A stretch of 41,126 nt of DNA from Paracoccaceae bacterium. Its GTDB lineage: Bacteria > Pseudomonadota > Alphaproteobacteria > Rhodobacterales > Rhodobacteraceae. The position numbers were made by a program, and so were the translations under genes. Under the pieces are notes generated by a model. That model did no database searches. It saw only the letters and a list, made by a program, of their open reading frames with translations, and was not told the origin of the DNA. The stretch covers positions 1 through 41,126 of the forward strand of contig JAHDDY010000026.1 in the NCBI GenBank assembly GCA_020629115.1, given 5' to 3'. Below, in pieces: positions 1 to 7,338 of this stretch (position 1 is the stretch's first letter; each line of letters begins with the position of its first letter).

Positions 1-45
1 CCGCCCCATGATGCGCGCCGCATACCCATCGGTACGGAGGCATCC

Positions 46-462
46 ATGGCGCGTCTTTCCTTCCTTCTTCCGCTGATCGTCCTCGCCGGATGTTCCCAGC
101 CCCCCGCCGCCGTCAATCTGAACGCCCCGTCCGCCGGTCAGCCGGGGGCGCAGGGCGTTCCGGGCGATGCGGCGCGGGAGCGGTGCGCCCGGGCGAACTG
201 GCGGGCGACGGGGTACCGGCACGGGCTGTCCGGCTACCCGATGGCGGCCCTTTCCCAGGTGGGCGAAGCCTGCAAGGGCACGGGCATCGAGGTCGACCGC
301 CTCGCCTATTCCACCGGACGGCTGGAGGGGCTGGGCAAGTTCTGCACGGCGGAGAACGGCTATCGCCGGGCGAAGGAGGGCAGGCCCGCCGACAATCCCT
401 GCCCGCCCAGCCTCGCGGCGAACTACGAGGCCGGATACGCCCGGGGCATGGCGGGACAGTAG
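46..462 (+). CDS. DUF2799-family lipoprotein
   Basis: This 138-residue protein has a short signal peptide ending in the lipobox LAGC, with Cys16 as the expected lipidation site. It should therefore be an exported lipoprotein anchored to a membrane. After a Pro/Ala-rich linker (about 17-45), the rest matches the DUF2799 pattern: an Arg/Cys-Ala-Arg-Ala-x-Trp start, spaced Gly-Tyr and Gly-Leu pairs, a conserved Cys in GEAC, a Tyr-x-x-Gly-Arg-x-x-Gly-Leu segment followed by FC, and a CPPS motif near the end. The function of the family is unknown. The ATG follows a GGAGG at 36-40 with a 5-base gap, which fixes the start. It is convergent with the exonuclease gene, 17 bases away. Assignment to DUF2799 is by pattern; no role is inferred. 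Confidence 0.85.
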   Translation: MARLSFLLPLIVLAGCSQPPAAVNLNAPSAGQPGAQGVPGDAARERCARANWRATGYRHGLSGYPMAALSQVGEACKGTGIEVDRLAYSTGRLEGLGKFCTAENGYRRAKEGRPADNPCPPSLAANYEAGYARGMAGQ

Positions 463-479
463 GGCAATAGCGGGCGGCG

Positions 480-1487
480 TCAGTCGTCCTCCTCGCCCAG
501 CCCCGCGATGGACAGGGGCTGCGCGCGGATGCCCTGCGTGGCGCACCAGTGGCACAGGGCGTCCTCGCGCCCGTGCGTGACCCAGACGTCCTCCGCCCCC
601 GTGGCGACGATGGTCTCGCACAGTTCGTCCCAGTCGGCATGGTCGGAGATGATGAGCGGCAGCTCCACGTTGCGCTGCTTGATGCGCTGGCGCACGCTCA
701 TCCATCCGCTCGCCATGCCGGTCAGGGCGTCGGGCAGGCGGCGCGCCCAGCGGTCGGCGACGGCCGAGGGCGGGCCGAGGGTGATGCCGCCGCGAAAGCG
801 GTCCTTGTCGCCCTTCGCCGTCGCGTCCTCCAGGGTGCCCATCGCGATGCCGTGCCGCTCGTAGAGGGCGCAGAGCTTGCGCAGCGCCCCGTGGATGTAG
901 ATCGGCGCGTCGTACCCGGCGGCGCGCAGTTCCGCGATCAGCCGCTGCGCCTTGCCGAGCGCGTAGGTGCCGATGACGTGGCTGCGATGGGGGAAGATCT
1001 CCAGCGAGCGTAGCAGCTTGTCGATCTCCGCGCGCCCGTCGGGATGGCGGAAGACGGGCAGGCCGAAGGTCGCCTCGGTCACGAACAGGTCGCAGGGCAC
1101 CAGCTCGAAATCGGCGCAGCTCTGGTCGGGGCGGCACTTGTAGTCGCCCGAGACGACCGCCCGCCGGCCCTTGTGCTCGATCAGCACCTGCGCCGAGCCG
1201 AGCACGTGCCCGGCGGGGAAGAACGTCACGTCCACGTCGCCCACGCGCAGCACCTCGCCGTACTCGGCTCCCTGCGTCGTCTCGAACGCCTCCACGCCGT
1301 AGCGCGTCTGCGCGATCTCGACCGTCTGGTGCGTGGCCAGCAGGGCGCGGGAGCCGGGGCGGCAATGGTCGGCATGGCCGTGGGTGACGACCGCCCGGGC
1401 GGCCGGCAGGTGCGGGTCGATGTGGAAACCGCCCTGGGGACAGTACAGCCCTTCGTCGGTCAGCGTCAGGAGGTCGGTCGCGTGCAT
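480..1487 (-). CDS. Ligase-associated DNA exonuclease (metallo-beta-lactamase fold)
   Basis: A 335-residue metallo-beta-lactamase/beta-CASP protein of the ligase-associated exonuclease family, related to Artemis/SNM1/CPSF nucleases. It probably processes DNA ends. The metal-binding motif THGHADH lies at residues 35-41, preceded by the family-typical opening GLYCP...FHIDP. Further metal ligands are likely in VSGDYK, ATFGLP and the C-terminal ISDHADWDEL and WVTHG segments. In many bacteria this gene sits beside an ATP-dependent DNA ligase and an Lhr-like helicase; neither is next to it here, since the downstream neighbour is a lipoprotein gene. The start is uncertain. ATG at 1487 matches the usual family N-terminus, while an in-frame ATG at 1523 adds 12 residues. 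Neither has a clear Shine-Dalgarno. The gene is divergent from zur, with a Zur-type palindrome between them. Confidence 0.88.
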   Translation of the reverse strand: MHATDLLTLTDEGLYCPQGGFHIDPHLPAARAVVTHGHADHCRPGSRALLATHQTVEIAQTRYGVEAFETTQGAEYGEVLRVGDVDVTFFPAGHVLGSAQVLIEHKGRRAVVSGDYKCRPDQSCADFELVPCDLFVTEATFGLPVFRHPDGRAEIDKLLRSLEIFPHRSHVIGTYALGKAQRLIAELRAAGYDAPIYIHGALRKLCALYERHGIAMGTLEDATAKGDKDRFRGGITLGPPSAVADRWARRLPDALTGMASGWMSVRQRIKQRNVELPLIISDHADWDELCETIVATGAEDVWVTHGREDALCHWCATQGIRAQPLSIAGLGEEDD

Positions 1488-1529
1488 GGCGGGACAGGTA
1501 GGGCGAACGATGCGTCTTGCCATTTGCTA

Positions 1530-1544
1530 CGTTATAACATAACG
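1530..1544. promoter_or_regulatory. Candidate Zur operator
   Basis: A perfect palindrome with arms CGTTAT and ATAACG around a 3-base centre AAC. It sits in an AT-rich patch inside very GC-rich DNA, between the divergent exonuclease gene and zur, 29 bases before the zur ATG. The GTTAT-N3-ATAAC core resembles known alphaproteobacterial Zur boxes. Autoregulation of zur-znuCBA is inferred from position and sequence. Confidence 0.75.
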
Positions 1545-1573
1545 AAGCATCCGACCAACCGGAGAGGGCCGCC

Positions 1574-1975
1574 ATGCGCGTGAAGGGCGAGGAGATGCAG
1601 GAGAGGATACTCGGGGTCCTGAGCGGGCGGGAGACGCCGGCCTCGGCCTACGACGTGCTCGATATCCTGCGACGCGAGACGCCGAAGCTGGCCCCGACGA
1701 CGATCTACCGTGCCCTCGCCGCGCTGGTGGAGCGGGGCCGGGTGCACCGCCTCGAATCGCTCAATGCCTACACCGTCTGCCAGGGCGAGGCGCACCGGGA
1801 TGCGCCGGTCCTGGCCATCTGCGACGATTGCGGGTCGGTGGCGGAGGCGGTGTCGCGCGACGTGCTGGGCGCCCTGTCCGGCATCGCCCGGCAATCCGGC
1901 TTCTCGCCGACGCGGCACGTGATCGAGCTGCACGGCACCTGCGCCACCTGCGAGGATGCGGGGGGGCGGGCATGA
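1574..1975 (+). CDS. zur: Zinc uptake regulator, Fur family
   Basis: A 133-residue Fur-family repressor with an N-terminal winged helix (about 1-65, recognition-helix region APTTIYRAL at 40-48) and a C-terminal dimerization domain. Two Cys pairs, C83/C86 (CDDC) and C123/C126 (CATC), form the structural zinc site. H58, C69, H74, H115 and H120 are available for sensing zinc. Zur binds DNA when zinc-loaded and shuts off zinc import. Calling it Zur rather than Fur or PerR rests on its being the first gene of a zinc ABC transporter operon and on the Zur-like palindrome upstream. The ATG follows GGAGAGGG at 1561-1568. Its stop codon overlaps the ATG of the next small gene (ATGA), indicating translational coupling. 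Confidence 0.93.
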   Translation: MRVKGEEMQERILGVLSGRETPASAYDVLDILRRETPKLAPTTIYRALAALVERGRVHRLESLNAYTVCQGEAHRDAPVLAICDDCGSVAEAVSRDVLGALSGIARQSGFSPTRHVIELHGTCATCEDAGGRA

Positions 1976-2091
1976 GCGACGGACGGGTCTTCTCCAACCG
2001 GCTGCTGCTGATGGGCCTTGCTCCCCGTCTGGCGGTCGCGGCGGCGGTCGTCGCGGTGTTGTGGGCCGGATTCTTCTGGGCGGTGGCATGA
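1972..2091 (+). CDS. 39-residue single-pass membrane micro-protein in the zinc operon
   Basis: This short reading frame lies exactly between zur and znuC. Its ATG overlaps the zur stop (ATGA at 1972-1975), and its TGA at 2089-2091 overlaps the znuC start region, where ATG codons lie at 2088 and 2091. The product begins with a polar MSDGRVFSNR segment, then has a hydrophobic Leu/Ala/Val-rich stretch from about residue 11 to the end that would span the membrane once. I recognise no named family. Tight coupling on both sides supports real translation. It could be a small accessory subunit of the ZnuBC transporter, or it could serve mainly to carry ribosomes from zur to znuC. Its function is unknown. 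Confidence 0.6.
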   Translation: MSDGRVFSNRLLLMGLAPRLAVAAAVVAVLWAGFFWAVA

Positions 2092-2834
2092 TGGACGCGG
2101 CGCTTTCCTTCGAGAACCTGACCCTCGGCTATGACCGGCGACCGGCGGTGAACGGGCTGGACGCGCGGATTGCCGAGGGCAGCCTGACGGCCATCGTCGG
2201 CCCGAACGGGGCGGGCAAGTCGACCCTGCTGAAGGGCCTGACGGGCAGCCTGCCGCCGATGGCGGGGGCGGTGGCGTTCGGCGGCCTGTCCCGGGAGGAC
2301 ATCGCCTATCTGCCCCAGCAGTCGGAGATCGACCGCAGCTTTCCGCTCTCGGTCCTCGATCTGGTCTCCATGGGCCTGTGGCACCGGATCGGCCTGTTCG
2401 GCAGCCTGCGCGCGGCGGATCGCCGGCGCGTCGCGGAGGCCATCGCCGCCGTGGGGCTGGAGGGTTTCGAGCGCCGGGCCGTCGGCACCCTCTCGGGCGG
2501 ACAGATGCAGCGCGTGCTCTTCGCGCGCCTGCTGCTCCAGGATGCACGGCTGGTGCTGCTCGACGAGCCGTTCGCGGCCATCGACACGCGCACCATGGCC
2601 GACCTCCTGGCCATCATCCACCGCTGGCACGGCGAGGGGCGCACGGTGCTGGCGGTGCTGCACGATTTCGAGGCGGTGAAGGCGCATTTCCCCGAGACGC
2701 TGATGCTGGCCCGCACGCTCGTGGACCACGGTCCCACCAAGCGGGTGATGACCGCCGAGAACCACTTCCGCGCCCGTCAGATGTGCGAGGCCTGCGACGG
2801 CCCCCCCCATACCTGCGGGCGGAGCGCGGCCTGA
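2088..2834 (+). CDS. znuC: Zinc ABC transporter ATP-binding protein
   Basis: A 248-residue ABC ATPase that powers zinc import through ZnuB. Walker A is GPNGAGKS (38-45), the signature is LSGGQ (135-139), Walker B is LVLLDE (155-160) and the switch His is H192. The C-terminal tail carries C233, C236 and C243 with nearby His residues, a possible metal-binding patch. Translation could start at ATG 2088 or at the adjacent ATG 2091; both overlap the stop of the preceding micro-ORF. The stop overlaps the znuB start. A manganese or iron specificity is possible for this family, but zur upstream and the His-rich ZnuA downstream favour zinc. Confidence 0.93.
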   Translation: MMDAALSFENLTLGYDRRPAVNGLDARIAEGSLTAIVGPNGAGKSTLLKGLTGSLPPMAGAVAFGGLSREDIAYLPQQSEIDRSFPLSVLDLVSMGLWHRIGLFGSLRAADRRRVAEAIAAVGLEGFERRAVGTLSGGQMQRVLFARLLLQDARLVLLDEPFAAIDTRTMADLLAIIHRWHGEGRTVLAVLHDFEAVKAHFPETLMLARTLVDHGPTKRVMTAENHFRARQMCEACDGPPHTCGRSAA

Positions 2835-3700
2835 TGATCGAGGCGCTGGCCGGTCCCTTCGTCGAGTTCGGCTTCATGCGCCGGGCGCTGATGGGCTGCA
2901 TCGCCGTCTCGGTCGGGGCGACGCCCATCGGCGTCTTCCTCATGCTGCGCCGCATGAGCCTGACGGGCGACGCGATGGCCCATGCCATCCTGCCCGGCGC
3001 GGCGGTGGGCTATCTCGTCTCGGGCCTGTCGGTCTGGGCGATGACCATCGGCGGGCTGATCGCGGGGATGGCCGTCGCGCTGCTCGCGGGCTTCGTCACC
3101 CGGGTCACGGCGCTCAAGGAGGATGCGAGCCTCGCCGCCTTCTACCTCATCTCGCTGGCGCTGGGCGTGCTGATCGTCTCGACGCGCGGCTCGAACGTGG
3201 ACCTGATGCACGTGCTGTTCGGCACGGTGCTGGCGCTGGACGATTCGGCGCTGGTGCTGCTCTGCGCCATCGCCAGCGTCTCCGTCGTGACGCTCGCGCT
3301 CATCCTGCGCCCGCTGGTGCTCGAATGCGCCGACCCGCAGTTCCTGCGCTCCGTCAGCGGGGCGAGCGCGGCGACGCATTTCGTCTTCCTGGGGCTGGCC
3401 GTGCTGAACCTCGTCGGGGGCTTCCACGCGCTCGGCACGCTGATGGCGGTGGGCATCATGATCCTGCCCGCCGCCGCCGCCCGGTTCTGGGTCGGCGGCA
3501 TCGGGGGGCTGATGGCCGTCGCCGTCGGCATCGCCATCCTCTCCAGCCTGGCGGGGCTGCTGCTCTCGTACCATTACAGCCTGCCCTCCGGGCCGGCGAT
3601 CATCCTCGTCGCGGGCATCGTCTACGCCGTGTCGCTGATCGTCGGGCCGCAGGGCGGCATCCTTCCGCGCATCCTGCCCGGACGCCCGTCCGAAGCCTGA
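2834..3700 (+). CDS. znuB: Zinc ABC transporter permease
   Basis: A 288-residue inner-membrane permease of the ABC-3 family. It is hydrophobic throughout, with about eight or nine predicted spans. The cytoplasmic coupling segment LRRMSLTGDAMAHAILPG near residues 38-55 is typical of the family. It forms the channel through which zinc delivered by ZnuA passes into the cytoplasm, driven by ZnuC. The ATG overlaps the znuC stop (TGATG at 2832-2836), so the two are probably coupled in translation. The length is normal for the family. Eleven bases separate it from znuA, which keeps all four zinc genes and the micro-ORF in one operon. Confidence 0.93.
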   Translation: MIEALAGPFVEFGFMRRALMGCIAVSVGATPIGVFLMLRRMSLTGDAMAHAILPGAAVGYLVSGLSVWAMTIGGLIAGMAVALLAGFVTRVTALKEDASLAAFYLISLALGVLIVSTRGSNVDLMHVLFGTVLALDDSALVLLCAIASVSVVTLALILRPLVLECADPQFLRSVSGASAATHFVFLGLAVLNLVGGFHALGTLMAVGIMILPAAAARFWVGGIGGLMAVAVGIAILSSLAGLLLSYHYSLPSGPAIILVAGIVYAVSLIVGPQGGILPRILPGRPSEA

Positions 3701-3711
3701 AAGGGACATCC

Positions 3712-4734
3712 ATGCTCCGCCGCACCTTCCTCGCCGCCGCCGTCTCCACCATGGGCCTCGCCGCCCCCGCCGTCGCGGCGGACGGGCCGCTGCGCGTCGT
3801 CGCCACCTTCTCGATCCTCGGGGACATGGCGGCGCGGATCGGGGGCGAGCGCATCGCCCTGACCACCCTCGTCGGGCCGGGGGGCGACGCGCATGTCTAC
3901 CAGCCCACCCCGGCGGATGCCCGGGCGCTGCGCGAGGCGGATGTCCTGATCGTCAACGGGCTGGAATTCGAGGGCTGGCTCGACCGTCTGGTCGAGGCCG
4001 CCGAGTTCGAGGGCGCGCGCATCGTCGCCACCGCCGCCGTCGATCCGCTGCCCTTCGGGGACGGGCATGGGGATGACGACGACCATGCCGACCACGACGC
4101 GGAGGAGCATGATGCGCACGATCACGACGACCATGCGAAGGAGGAGCATGGCCACGAGGATCACGACGACCATGACGGGCACGAAGGCCACGACCACGGC
4201 GCGTCCGACCCCCATGCCTGGCAGAGCCTGACCAACGCCGTCGCCTATGTCGATGCGGTCGCGGCGGGGCTGGCGGCGGCCCGTCCCGACGGTGCCGGGG
4301 CCTTCTACGCCGCGCGCGCCGCCTACGTGGCCGAGATCGAGGCGCTGGAGGCGGAGATCGCCGCGCTGATGGCCGCCATCCCGCAGGAGAGCCGCACCGT
4401 CGTCACCTCGCACGACGCCTTCGGCTACTTTGCCGCCGCCCACGACATGCGCTTCGAGGCACCCCAGGGCATCAGCACCGAAAGCGCGGCGTCCGCGAAG
4501 GACGTCGCCGCCCTCATCCGCCAGATCCGGGAGGAGGGCATCCGCGCCGTCTTCGTCGAGACGGTCGCCGATGCGCGGCTGATCGAGCAGATCGCCCGCG
4601 ATACCGACGCGACGGTCGGCGGCGCGCTCTACGCCGATTCGCTCTCCGGCCCGGACGGTCCGGCGGGCACCTACCTGGACATGATGCGCCACAACGCCGT
4701 CACCATCGCCACCGCCCTGGGCGCGGGGAACTGA
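3712..4734 (+). CDS. znuA: Periplasmic zinc-binding protein
   Basis: A 340-residue cluster A-I solute-binding protein that captures zinc in the periplasm for ZnuBC. It has a signal peptide ending near AVAA (residues 20-23). Probable zinc ligands are H61 (GDAHVYQPT), H168 (DPHAW), H234 (TSHDAFGYF) and D309 (YADSLS). Between the first and second ligands lies a long His/Asp/Glu-rich loop (about 117-163) with more than a dozen histidines, the mark of zinc- rather than manganese-specific members. The ATG is preceded by AAGGGA at 3700-3705. A hairpin directly after the stop closes the operon. Confidence 0.94.
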   Translation: MLRRTFLAAAVSTMGLAAPAVAADGPLRVVATFSILGDMAARIGGERIALTTLVGPGGDAHVYQPTPADARALREADVLIVNGLEFEGWLDRLVEAAEFEGARIVATAAVDPLPFGDGHGDDDDHADHDAEEHDAHDHDDHAKEEHGHEDHDDHDGHEGHDHGASDPHAWQSLTNAVAYVDAVAAGLAAARPDGAGAFYAARAAYVAEIEALEAEIAALMAAIPQESRTVVTSHDAFGYFAAAHDMRFEAPQGISTESAASAKDVAALIRQIREEGIRAVFVETVADARLIEQIARDTDATVGGALYADSLSGPDGPAGTYLDMMRHNAVTIATALGAGN

Positions 4735-4751
4735 TCCCGCCGGGGGCGGGA
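4735..4751. terminator. Hairpin between convergent znuA and methyltransferase genes
   Basis: The arms TCCCGCC and GGCGGGA form a perfect 7-bp stem with a GGG loop immediately after the znuA stop. A weaker stem (TTCCC/GGGAA) follows at 4759-4777. With genes converging on it, it could serve both strands. There is no T-run, so Rho-independent termination is not certain. Confidence 0.5.
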
Positions 4752-4782
4752 GCGGCGGTTCCCTACCCCGACGGGAAGGCCC

Positions 4783-5781
4783 TCAGCCCTCGGTCCCGCG
4801 CCGGCGACGGCCTCCGCCCCGGCGGCCGCCCGTTGCGGACTTCGCCGATGCGGCGGAGGCTTCGGCGAAGGTCGCCTCGCCTTTCTCCACCGCCTCCATC
4901 GTCTTGCAGTGCTTGATCCACGCGCCCCCGTTGGCGTCGTTGTTCATCAGGAAGTTGGCGGCGCGGATGGCCTCCATCTCTTGCGGGCGGACGGGGTTCA
5001 TGATGGCCGAGGTCATCCCGGCGGCGATGGCCATGGGCAGGAACGCGCCGTTGATGCCGTGGCGGTTCGGCAGGCCGAAGGAGATGTTCGACGCCCCGCA
5101 GGTGGTATTGACGCCCAGTTCCTCGCGCAGCCGGCGGACGAGGGTGAAAACCTGCTGCCCGGCGGTGCCCATCGCGCCGATGGGCATGACCAGCGGGTCG
5201 ACCACGATGTCCTCGGCCTTGATGCCGTGATCGGCGGCGCGCTCGACGATCTTCTTCGCCACGGCGAAGCGGACGTCCGGGTCCTCGGAGATGCCGGTAT
5301 CGTCGTTGGAGATGGCGACGACCGGCACGTTGTACTTCTTCACCAGCGGCAGCACGATCTCCAGCCGCTCTTCCTCGCCCGTCACCGAGTTCAGGAGCGG
5401 GCGGCCCTCGGCGGCCTCCAGCCCGTTCTGCAGCGCGCCGGGGACCGAGCTGTCGATGCAGAGCGGCACGTCCACCAGCCCCTGGATGCGCGTGACCAGC
5501 TCGCGCATGAGCGGCGGCTCGACGAAGTTGTTGTCGGCGTAGCGCGGGTCCTCGGCCATCCTGTTCGAGAAGACGGCCCCCGAGTTCACGTCGAGCACGG
5601 TGGCCCCGCAGGCGACCTGCTCCAGCGCGTCCTTCTCGACGGTCGAGAAATCCCCCGCCTCCAGTTCGGCGGCGAGCTTCTTGCGCCCGGTGGGGTTGAT
5701 GCGCTCGCCGATGACGCAGAAGGGTTCGTCGAAGCCGATCACGACGGTCTTGGTCTTCGATTCGATGACGGTGCGGGTCAT
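4783..5781 (-). CDS. Methyltetrahydrofolate:corrinoid methyltransferase (pterin-binding family)
   Basis: A 332-residue pterin-binding TIM-barrel protein of the DHPS/MetH-pterin/AcsE/MtgA type. Such enzymes move a methyl group between a corrinoid protein and tetrahydrofolate. Motifs include GERINPTGRKK (25-35), LDVNSG (63-68), CIDSS (108-112), a LNSVTG segment and NISFGLPNR. The last ~20 residues are an Arg/Gly-rich tail not needed for the fold. It is the last gene of a three-gene minus-strand operon with an MTHFR-like gene and a 'virulence factor'-family gene, a set that in other alphaproteobacteria goes with methylamine- or betaine-type demethylation. No corrinoid protein or substrate methyltransferase is visible, so the substrate is unknown. 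Dihydropteroate synthase is unlikely given the GERINPTGRKK opening. Confidence 0.85.
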   Translation of the reverse strand: MTRTVIESKTKTVVIGFDEPFCVIGERINPTGRKKLAAELEAGDFSTVEKDALEQVACGATVLDVNSGAVFSNRMAEDPRYADNNFVEPPLMRELVTRIQGLVDVPLCIDSSVPGALQNGLEAAEGRPLLNSVTGEEERLEIVLPLVKKYNVPVVAISNDDTGISEDPDVRFAVAKKIVERAADHGIKAEDIVVDPLVMPIGAMGTAGQQVFTLVRRLREELGVNTTCGASNISFGLPNRHGINGAFLPMAIAAGMTSAIMNPVRPQEMEAIRAANFLMNNDANGGAWIKHCKTMEAVEKGEATFAEASAASAKSATGGRRGGGRRRRGTEG

Positions 5782-5806
5782 GGGCGGTGCTTTCTACATG
5801 GAATTC

Positions 5807-5880
5807 TGCCCCGGACCCGATCCGGGGCCTGTCGCAACGGAGCACGATGGTCGGAAAGGCCCCACGTCAAGTGCGGGGCA
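5807..5880. repeat. Pair of inverted REP-like palindromes
   Basis: Two 24-base elements lie head to head between the MTHFR-like and methyltransferase genes. The copy at 5807-5830 has a perfect 8-bp stem (GCCCCGGA/TCCGGGGC, 5-base loop). The copy at 5857-5880, read on the minus strand, matches it at 18 of 24 positions and also folds (GCCCC/GGGGC plus two inner pairs). The flanking TG and CCT are shared. This is the arrangement of paired REP sequences (BIMEs), and it may affect mRNA stability between the two genes. Confidence 0.6.
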
Positions 5881-5896
5881 GAGTGTCGTACGGCAG

Positions 5897-6814
5897 TCAG
5901 GCGTCCCGGTGCTCGCGCACCCAGTCGGCGGTCTTGCCGATGCCGCCCAGGGGGAAGAAGTGGACGTGGGTGATGTTGAAATCCGGGTTCGCCGCCTTGT
6001 GCCGGGCCAGATCGGTGACGAATTCGTCGGGCGTGAAGGGCAGCAGCAGCTTGGTCGCGTCCGCCGCCCGGCGTTGCAGCACGCGCAGCGACGGACCGAC
6101 GCCGCAGGCGATGGCGAACTTGATCATCGTCTGGAGCTTGGCCGGTCCGGCGACGCCGATATGGATGGGCAGACGAATGCCCTCGGCCTTCAGCCGGTCG
6201 GCCCAGGCGATGACGGGTTCCGCCTCGAAGCAGAACTGCGTCGCCAGCGCCATCTCCGCATCGCTCGTTTCGCTGAACGCCTGCTTCCAGCGCAGGGCGT
6301 CCGAGACGTTGCGGTCCGACCCGTCGGGGTCGATGTCCTTGTTGCCCTCCGGGTGCCCCGCGACGTGAAGGCGCGAAAAACCCTTCCTGCCGAAGAGACC
6401 CGTCTGCAGGAGGTCCATGGAGGAGGCGAACGTCCCGTGCGGCGCGTCCACGCCGCCCGCGAGCAGCAGCGCCTGCTCGACCCCGGCCTCGCCCTGGTAG
6501 CGGTCGATCCAGTCCTCCAGCATGGCGGCGTCGGCGATGATGCGCGCGGGGAAATGCGGCATCACGTCGAACCCGTCGGCGGACAGGCGCGCGGCGGTGG
6601 CGACCATCTCCTCGATGGGCGTGCCCTCGATATGGGCGATGTAGACGCGGGTGCCGGGGGCGAGGATGGCCTTGAAATCCTCGACCTTGGCCGCCGTGCG
6701 CGGCATCACCTCGATGGAGCAGCCTTGCAGGAAGGTGGCCACCGCGCTGCGGTCGGCCTCGCTTTGGGGGACCCGGCGGTCGTCGGACCGGAACAGGGCG
6801 GAGAGAAGGGCCAT
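5897..6814 (-). CDS. Methylenetetrahydrofolate reductase-like protein
   Basis: A 305-residue TIM-barrel protein related to MetF. Recognisable MTHFR-type signatures are a SIEVMPRTAAK opening, HIEGTP, MPHFPAR, LLLAGG, the GHPEGN motif (canonical MetF has GYPE-x-HP), ATQFCFE (canonical TQFFF) and PIHIGVAGPA. It is clearly diverged from the canonical MetF encoded divergently at 7339. It probably reduces or oxidises one-carbon units on tetrahydrofolate as part of the demethylation-linked operon, but this is inference. The start at 6814 follows GGGAG in the 27-base gap after the upstream gene. It is followed by the REP-like pair and then the methyltransferase gene. Confidence 0.8.
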   Translation of the reverse strand: MALLSALFRSDDRRVPQSEADRSAVATFLQGCSIEVMPRTAAKVEDFKAILAPGTRVYIAHIEGTPIEEMVATAARLSADGFDVMPHFPARIIADAAMLEDWIDRYQGEAGVEQALLLAGGVDAPHGTFASSMDLLQTGLFGRKGFSRLHVAGHPEGNKDIDPDGSDRNVSDALRWKQAFSETSDAEMALATQFCFEAEPVIAWADRLKAEGIRLPIHIGVAGPAKLQTMIKFAIACGVGPSLRVLQRRAADATKLLLPFTPDEFVTDLARHKAANPDFNITHVHFFPLGGIGKTADWVREHRDA

Positions 6815-6840
6815 GAGCTTTGCTCCCGGGTTGGAGAGGA

Positions 6841-7143
6841 TCACGCGGCCTTGCCGCCCGCCTCGATCAGGGTCTTGAGTGTGTCGCGGTCGTATTCGGT
6901 GTCGAGCCGGGTCGCCTCGGCCTCGGCCAGCGCTTCGAGGTCGTCGCCCTCGACCGCCTGCGGCTCGCCCCGCCGCCATTCGGCGAGGTAGTCGTCCGAA
7001 CCCGCCGCGCCGCTCTTCATGGCCGCGCGGTCGATCGCCTGCTCGAACCGTTCGGGCAGTTGCCGCTTGGCGGTCCTGCGCCCGGCCTTGACGATGACCT
7101 GCGCGGGCATGTCGCGCCAGTAGACGATGGTGATGGTCGGCAT
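6841..7143 (-). CDS. 'Virulence factor'-family small protein (C1 operon)
   Basis: A 100-residue soluble protein opening MPTITIVYWRDMPAQV and continuing with VIVKAGRRTAKRQLPERFEQAIDRAAM. I recognise it as the small 'virulence factor' domain family that, in alphaproteobacteria, typically accompanies MTHFR-like and methyltetrahydrofolate:corrinoid methyltransferase genes. The family name is historical and gives no mechanism. The YWRDMPAQV opening and the Asp/Glu-rich C-terminal half are visible; I see no catalytic motif, signal peptide or membrane span. It is the first gene of the three-gene minus operon, starts after an AGAGGG, and ends 27 bases before the MTHFR-like start. It may be an accessory or assembly factor of the C1 pathway. 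Confidence 0.72.
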   Translation of the reverse strand: MPTITIVYWRDMPAQVIVKAGRRTAKRQLPERFEQAIDRAAMKSGAAGSDDYLAEWRRGEPQAVEGDDLEALAEAEATRLDTEYDRDTLKTLIEAGGKAA

Positions 7144-7274
7144 GACGCCCTCTTTCCCCCGAATCCCGTCCCTTCCCGCATACCTCCCGCCCGATGTGCA
7201 AGGTGGCATATCCACGACTTCGAAGGCGTGAATTGCGACAGCCACGGCGACCGTCGGGGAACCCTTAGCACATA

Positions 7275-7292
7275 TTATGTATTTACACATAA
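7275..7292. promoter_or_regulatory. Inverted repeat upstream of metF
   Basis: Arms TTATGT and ACATAA are separated by 6 bases in an AT-rich patch between the divergent C1 operon and metF, 47 bases before the metF ATG. The position and symmetry suggest an operator for one or both promoters. I cannot name the regulator. Confidence 0.45.
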
Positions 7293-7338
7293 AGAAATCC
7301 TGATATCGTTTTGCAAGTCATCAACGGAGATCATCGCC

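Noticed and set aside
1574-1975. Fur or PerR identity for the Fur-family regulator
   Set aside because: The operon encodes a ZnuABC importer with a His-rich zinc-binding protein, and the upstream palindrome is Zur-like.
4091-4198. His/Asp-rich stretch in znuA as a low-complexity insertion or simple repeat
   Set aside because: It stays in frame and sits exactly where zinc-specific binding proteins carry their His-rich loop.
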